From IMG/VR virus record IMGVR_UViG_3300037502_001879, positions 1 through 20,321 of that record: DNA of 20,321 bases. The stretch is one strand, 5' to 3'. This DNA is from a virus. Made by a program: the position numbers and the translations under genes. Numbering within the stretch: the stretch's first letter is position 1; each line of letters opens with the position of its first letter. Shown piece by piece: positions 17,629 to 20,321 of this stretch. The notes beneath the pieces are model-generated. The model searched no databases, was not told the DNA's origin, and worked only from the letters and a program-made list of their open reading frames with translations.

Positions 17629-18658
17629 TTAGGACTCCTTTGTATGTTTCATTGAGCCAGCGACTGATTGGTTCAGCCTGCTCACTCAATTTATTGAGTT
17701 CGTATCGTCCACAGAACTTCAGAAAGTGAGCACCTACCATGCCCACGTCTCGGTGACTTACTTGTTCGCGTATTGCTGTGTCCACACTGTGTTTGATATG
17801 TTCGGGTTGTGCAGTAAGATCAATCAGTTCGCAGTTGCGTTCGTAATCGGTCAATACCTTGTGTTCTTCGTTGTTGTGGTCAGTCCAGCGCTGAAGCATG
17901 AGGTTGTTCCATGCATAGCCTTTTTTGTTGCGATCTTCAAAGGCTTCTGTCAGTCCCACACGATTCTTTGTGCTTTTAACAGGAGCACCTGGGTAAGCTG
18001 AGAACACATTGTCGCCGGTATCGCCTCGCACACATTTCAAGAACAAGGCCCACCGGTGATAGTCCACAGGAGCCACAAAGTTGGCATCTGCTTTGCCAAC
18101 CTTGATCTTGGAATTGCTTTCAACTGAAAATGCCAACTTTTTACCTTTTGCGTCAATCACGCCATCTGTGGTGAACAAGTGATCCGTAATACCATTGTAC
18201 AATTGCACATTGGGTGCAACCAGTTGCACAAAATCTGAGTCACTGCTGACAATCACATGTTCATCTTGGGGGTGTAGCGCAATCCAACGAGCAATCACAT
18301 CATCTGCTTCAGCAGTGGCGCAACGAATAACGCTACAATTTGTTTTTGTAGACAAGTATTTAGTCAGATCATCATAGGTTTCCCAGAACAGCTTGTCATC
18401 TTCTGCTTCTGTTTCTGTCATTGCACTGCGAGCTTCGGCACGATTGGCTTTGTAAGGTTTGTAGTGATCTTTGCGCCAGCTTCGACCTTCCAGTGCAAAT
18501 ACCACGTGATCTGCACCAAAATTACGAGCCACTTTGTTTGCGCTCATCATTGTGACTTGCAGAGCAAAACCCAGCTTGGTCCATGTGTCACTTTGCCGAT
18601 GTGCACTGTGACGGGCACGGAAAAACATGTTGCTGGTATCAATAAGCAGGTATTTCAT
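17612..18658 (-). CDS. 5'-3' exonuclease / RNase H, FEN superfamily
   Basis: The enzyme should remove RNA primers and 5' flaps at the replication fork. The 348-residue protein has all FEN-type acidic motifs: D7 (LLIDTSNMFFRA), E57 with R59 and the basic HYKPYKANR (65-73), E117/D119/D120 (TAEADDVIA), D140/D142 (VSSDSDFVQL) and D213/D216 (RGDTGDN, helix-hairpin-helix region). Length agrees with T4 RNase H (305) plus an extension. The ATG at 18658 (MKYLLID) is used; the frame to 18733 adds an unlikely leader. It overlaps the SGNH-like gene by 20 nt. Confidence 0.9.
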   Translation of the reverse strand: MKYLLIDTSNMFFRARHSAHRQSDTWTKLGFALQVTMMSANKVARNFGADHVVFALEGRSWRKDHYKPYKANRAEARSAMTETEAEDDKLFWETYDDLTKYLSTKTNCSVIRCATAEADDVIARWIALHPQDEHVIVSSDSDFVQLVAPNVQLYNGITDHLFTTDGVIDAKGKKLAFSVESNSKIKVGKADANFVAPVDYHRWALFLKCVRGDTGDNVFSAYPGAPVKSTKNRVGLTEAFEDRNKKGYAWNNLMLQRWTDHNNEEHKVLTDYERNCELIDLTAQPEHIKHSVDTAIREQVSHRDVGMVGAHFLKFCGRYELNKLSEQAEPISRWLNETYKGVLNDANS

Positions 18659-19367
18659 TGGAGTCCAAAAGTTGGTTGTTCTTGATGTATTGTAACAGAT
18701 ATTCTGCCCAAAAGCAATGGGCATCTGACCCAAAATGCCAACTATCAGGGTTAACAGTTTTAAATCCGGAATTTCTTAATACAAAATCGTACGTTTTTGT
18801 ATGATCATAGGGTCCAATGTAGCTGGTACCCCAATCAAATTGATCCTGAATGCCTTCAAAATGGTTATTGCCGTTGAACATAACATGGCGGATGCCTGCG
18901 TCTTTGAGCTCGTTATGAAATGCCCAAATCTCGTTATGGGCACGTTGACGGCATGTTTCCCAGTCGATGTCTACAACAAACTGTTTGTACCGGTCTTGTA
19001 GCTCTGGCGGTACGGTGTCGATTCCACTAGCGTTGACTTGATAGTCTTCGCCCATGTGCCACCACTCTTCACGTTCCCAGGTGGTCCATTGGATTACCAT
19101 GAAGCAATCTTTTACAGCATCGGGATTGTCTTTGATCCACTGCCTGGTAGTGCGCATGATGCGAGTATTAGAACAACCTGCTTGTGCATCGAGGTACAAG
19201 ATAGCTCGCAACCAGTTGGCTAACTCACAACTGTAACTAGCACGTTCGTTGTCGGGGTGTGGCTGTTTGCCCAAGCCCCAAAAGAATCCATCGTCACATG
19301 CCCAGGCATGTGTATTAACTGCTTCAGCCGCGGCGGAGTGACTGTTCCCGTTCGAATATAATAGCAT
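18639..19367 (-). CDS. SGNH-hydrolase-like protein B (242 aa)
   Basis: The N-terminus LLYSNGNSHSAAAEA places a GNS where SGNH/GDSL enzymes have GDS, and the C-terminal part has HFGSDAHCFWAEYLL, corresponding to the Asp-x-x-His block. The middle includes CFMVIQWTTWERE and IRHVMFNGNNHFEG. The overall order matches the protein at 19324-20016, so the two are tandem paralogues. Such phage SGNH-like proteins may act on esters of carbohydrates, but the Asp-to-Asn change in block I makes activity uncertain. The start lies 44 nt inside the upstream gene. Confidence 0.72.
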   Translation of the reverse strand: MLLYSNGNSHSAAAEAVNTHAWACDDGFFWGLGKQPHPDNERASYSCELANWLRAILYLDAQAGCSNTRIMRTTRQWIKDNPDAVKDCFMVIQWTTWEREEWWHMGEDYQVNASGIDTVPPELQDRYKQFVVDIDWETCRQRAHNEIWAFHNELKDAGIRHVMFNGNNHFEGIQDQFDWGTSYIGPYDHTKTYDFVLRNSGFKTVNPDSWHFGSDAHCFWAEYLLQYIKNNQLLDSNEIPAY

Positions 19368-20016
19368 GTGCTGGACTTGTGTTGATTTCGTTGATCAGGA
19401 TGTCTGCCCAAGCCTTGTGACCTGCAGGTTCAAAATGTTGCCATCCTGGAGTGAGTTCTTCGTAGTTGTTTTCAATGCAAAACGGAACATAGCATTGACG
19501 TTCGTTGTATGGGCAGAAGAAACAACAATGCCAATCCAACCATTCCTTTTCGCTTTCAATTTGGAAGTGATGGAATGCATTAAAAAACAAATGAGGAATC
19601 TTGCGCTCGTACATCCACATGTGCAAGTTGTAGATCTTGTTGTGCCAGTAGTAGCTCATGACCCTGTGCCAATTGGGATCTTTCTGGATGTGATTCTTCC
19701 AGAACTGATAGCGTCGACGAAACTCATTGGGAATCTGTTGACCCACGTCCAGCTGGTTGATCTCGTGAAACTGTTTTTCAAAATACCACTGCTCACGCCC
19801 GTGCTCACTCCAGCCAATGACCACAAGATCAGGGGCAGGATTGTTTTGTAAGTATTCCCAGGTTGAAGTGTAGATCAAGTCATTGCTGGCTCCGCTCACT
19901 GCTAAATTTGTTGCAGTAGCACCATAGTAGTCTGTGATGACTCCGGCCATTCCAAGCTTTTTGTCATCTAGTTCTTCGCCTCCCATGTTGGAGTCGCCGT
20001 TAAAAAGTATATGCAT
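19324..20016 (-). CDS. SGNH-hydrolase-like protein A (230 aa)
   Basis: Block I is ILFNGDSNMGGEE (GDS at 7-9), block II-like is LAVSGASNDLIY (about 38-49), a middle strand is DLVVIGWSEHGRE, and the final block is HFEPAGHKAWADIL with the expected histidine. This is the plan of SGNH/GDSL esterases, with the catalytic Ser being S9. A cluster CCFFCPYNERQC may bind metal. Substrate unknown; carbohydrate de-acetylation is only one option. It lies one base after the gene at 20018. Confidence 0.78.
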   Translation of the reverse strand: MHILFNGDSNMGGEELDDKKLGMAGVITDYYGATATNLAVSGASNDLIYTSTWEYLQNNPAPDLVVIGWSEHGREQWYFEKQFHEINQLDVGQQIPNEFRRRYQFWKNHIQKDPNWHRVMSYYWHNKIYNLHMWMYERKIPHLFFNAFHHFQIESEKEWLDWHCCFFCPYNERQCYVPFCIENNYEELTPGWQHFEPAGHKAWADILINEINTSPAHAIIFEREQSLRRG

Positions 20017-20017
20017 G

Positions 20018-20257
20018 TTATTCTTGGTATACAGGATTAGGGATTTCTAGTTCGAACACATGGTATTTGTTGCCGCTACCAGTGGTGTCTTTGAGAATCT
20101 CTACGGTTCGTAATTGTTCAGCTTCTTCCCTGGTGCTGTAAAAGCCAGGGCCAAACGCACTAGAGGTGCTGCCTCCATAAACGTAGTTCATGGTTATACC
20201 ACTTTGTCTGATCAATGCGTAGACCTTGAAAGTCTTTATGGGCTTAATTGGTTCCAT
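20018..20257 (-). CDS. Small phage protein of unknown function (79 aa)
   Basis: The product contains KVYALIRQSG, YVYGGSTSSAFGPGFYSTREEAEQLR and YHVFELEIP, a beta-alpha-beta plan common in small phage proteins. It ends one base before the SGNH-like gene and its start overlaps the 3' end of the partial ORF upstream. Confidence 0.75.
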   Translation of the reverse strand: MEPIKPIKTFKVYALIRQSGITMNYVYGGSTSSAFGPGFYSTREEAEQLRTVEILKDTTGSGNKYHVFELEIPNPVYQE

Positions 20258-20321
20258 TTGTTAGAGCCTTGAATGTTTCTGCGTGGACCACACGTTTGCG
20301 CAAACTGCTGCTACTAAATGA
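20244..20321 (-). CDS. C-terminal end of a gene entering from the right edge
   Basis: An open frame runs from the window edge to TAA at 20244-20246 and ends SLRKRVVHAETFKALTNGTN. Its 14-nt overlap with the next gene is like other junctions in this operon. Too short to identify. Confidence 0.55.
   Translation of the reverse strand, partial: SFSSSSLRKRVVHAETFKALTNGTN

Overview
The window looks like part of a large tailed phage genome (Caudoviricetes, T4-like in flavour). Nearly all genes lie on the minus strand and are packed in operons with 1-20 nt overlaps (ATGA, TAATG). Most are small proteins of unknown function. There is a tRNA array, a tmRNA, a T4 RNase H/FEN-type 5'-3' exonuclease, a MazG-like pyrophosphohydrolase, a GIY-YIG protein and two pairs of paralogous carbohydrate-type proteins, but no ribosomal or housekeeping genes. 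The AhpC and AhpD proteins and the tmRNA tag (ANDSQFALAA) resemble those of Betaproteobacteria/Burkholderiales as I remember them, so a freshwater betaproteobacterial host is a reasonable inference, not a demonstrated fact.

Layout. 1-1413: eight minus-strand tRNA or tRNA-like genes (Leu-TAA, Leu-TAG, Glu, Asp, an odd GTA molecule, Tyr, Asp, Glu, in transcription order) separated by hairpin-rich spacers. 1414-1763: a strongly structured RNA leader. 1776-1892: tandem sigma70-type promoters. 1901-2085: a further promoter, a 31-codon ORF and two mutually exclusive hairpins, one a terminator, laid out like a ribosome-controlled attenuator. 2116-3696: a cupin-like protein and a secreted/structural-type protein with a DUF4214-like C-terminus. 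3848-4097: a circularly permuted tmRNA gene with its own promoter and terminator. 4107-5054: three unknown proteins. 5115-7000: an operon ahpC, a 58-residue ORF, a class II aldolase-like gene and ahpD. 7135-7679: tRNA-Arg, a small GGQ release-factor-like protein and tRNA-Met. 7713-12817: about 17 small early-type genes with several near-consensus promoters. 12914-15604: two plus-strand glycosyltransferase-like genes around a minus-strand gene. 15581-20321: a minus-strand operon with MazG, the exonuclease and two SGNH-like genes, running off the window edge.

How it may work together. Ten tRNA or tRNA-like genes, a tmRNA and a stand-alone GGQ protein form a translation support and ribosome-rescue set. 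AhpC/AhpD form a peroxide-detoxifying pair. Early promoters (TTGACN-17-TANANT) are clear. A second motif, TAA(A/G)TA placed 4-7 nt before ATG at six genes, resembles T4-type late promoters and would give leaderless or nearly leaderless mRNAs.

The most interesting observations are the attenuator-like region in front of the tRNA array, whose putative leader peptide is rich in exactly the amino acids carried by those tRNAs, the permuted phage tmRNA, and the structured RNA between and ahead of the tRNAs.
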